This document shows positions 63,684 to 64,000 of a stretch of 64,000 bases of DNA, in pieces (position 1 is the first letter of the stretch; each line of letters starts with the position of its first letter). Under the pieces are notes generated by a model. The model saw only the letters and a program-made list of their open reading frames with translations. It had not been told where the DNA came from and ran no database searches. Source of the DNA: Erwinia sp. (GTDB lineage Bacteria; Pseudomonadota; Gammaproteobacteria; Enterobacterales; Enterobacteriaceae); the NCBI GenBank assembly GCA_964016415.1, contig OZ024666.1, positions 1,407,310 through 1,471,309 of the forward strand. Reading direction: 5' to 3'. Made by a program: the position numbers and the translations under genes.

Positions 63684-64000
63684 TGTTATTTGAGCCTTTC
63701 AGTTTTAGCTTTATGCAAAATGCTTTACTGATAGCAATGATTGTTGCGCTGCCTTGTGCGTTACTGTCTGTTTTTCTTGTGCTCAAGGGCTGGGCGTTGA
63801 TGGGGGACGCAATGAGTCATGCTGTCTTTCCGGGGGTTGTGCTTGCCTGGATGGCTGGTATTCCGCTTGGTTTTGGTGCCTTCGGCGCCGGATTGTTTTG
63901 CGCCATCGCGACAGGCTACATCAAAGAAAACAGCCGAATCAAGCAGGACACAGTGATGGGTATTGTTTTCTCCGGTATGTTCGCCTGTGGTTTGATTCTC
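63680..64000 (+). CDS. sitD: Mn/Fe ABC transporter permease SitD (partial, 3' end outside window)
   Basis: The first 107 residues of the second ABC-3 permease, starting [20 protein letters not shown] and bearing LKGWALMGDAMSHAVFPGVV. ATG 63680 overlaps the sitC stop. It runs off the window edge in frame and without a lesion. Confidence 0.9.
   Translation, partial: MMLFEPFSFSFMQNALLIAMIVALPCALLSVFLVLKGWALMGDAMSHAVFPGVVLAWMAGIPLGFGAFGAGLFCAIATGYIKENSRIKQDTVMGIVFSGMFACGLIL

Overview
The window looks like chromosomal DNA of an Enterobacterales bacterium, most likely Erwiniaceae or a close relative. OsmC, SotB, SrfA/B/C, UmuD/C, Ivy, FyuA and a Sit/Yfe-type metal ABC operon all closely resemble enterobacterial versions known to me; genus and species cannot be fixed from sequence alone. 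No tRNA, rRNA or CRISPR array is visible. Gene decay is the outstanding trait: many genes are intact, but others carry in-frame nonsense codons, 1-2 nt slips (mostly in short homopolymers), an IS insertion and truncations at rearrangement joints. This suggests a lineage relaxing selection on whole systems, such as a host-restricted strain, unless the assembly itself is poor.

Layout. 0.3-8.8 kb holds small metabolic, transport and regulatory genes: a DUF2158 protein, an SDR, osmC, sotB, a beta-hydroxyacid dehydrogenase, Rrf2 and MarA/SoxS-like regulators, an AI-2E-family permease, and an NCS1 permease next to a PAS-LuxR regulator. 9.4-19.1 kb is a catabolic island: a polar amino-acid ABC transporter (ATPase, binding protein, permease), an M20 hydrolase, a very large fused iron-sulfur/FAD dehydrogenase, a DHDPS/NAL-family lyase, a D-hydantoinase-type amidohydrolase and a GntR/FCD regulator. 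A perfect 47-bp palindrome lies between the two divergent arms and is the likely operator. The lyase and the permease are broken. A class A beta-lactamase follows (19.3-20.2 kb).

20.3-28.2 kb is a srfABC operon whose srfC is destroyed by a nonsense codon, a 1244-bp IS3-family element with a 3-bp target duplication, and a 3' frameshift. 28.6-29.9 kb is a broken PAS chemoreceptor, and 29.9-31.7 kb is umuDC under a near-consensus LexA box.

31.9-56.6 kb is a yersiniabactin/micacocidin-type siderophore locus: an intact FyuA-like receptor, a broken YbtA-like activator, a tandem thioesterase, a SAM methyltransferase, a thiazolinyl reductase and two giant synthases. The large synthase starts with a fatty-acyl-AMP ligase and reads FAAL-ACP-KS-AT-KR-ACP-Cy-A(MT)-PCP-Cy-PCP. 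No salicylate synthase is seen, so an alkyl-salicyl starter as in micacocidin is the best reading. The second synthase reads KS-(no AT)-cMT-KR-ACP-Cy. Counting single lesions there are at least 13 inactivating mutations in the biosynthetic and regulatory genes and none in the receptor, which fits a strain that lost synthesis but kept uptake.

56.6-58.6 kb is a rearranged segment: the synthase 5' end and the 5' end of a Bcr/CflA-type exporter are both cut away around a piece carrying the lysozyme inhibitor gene ivy. 59.2-60.7 kb is a second broken chemoreceptor, and 61.1-64.0 kb is sitABCD for Mn/Fe import, with sitD running off the window.
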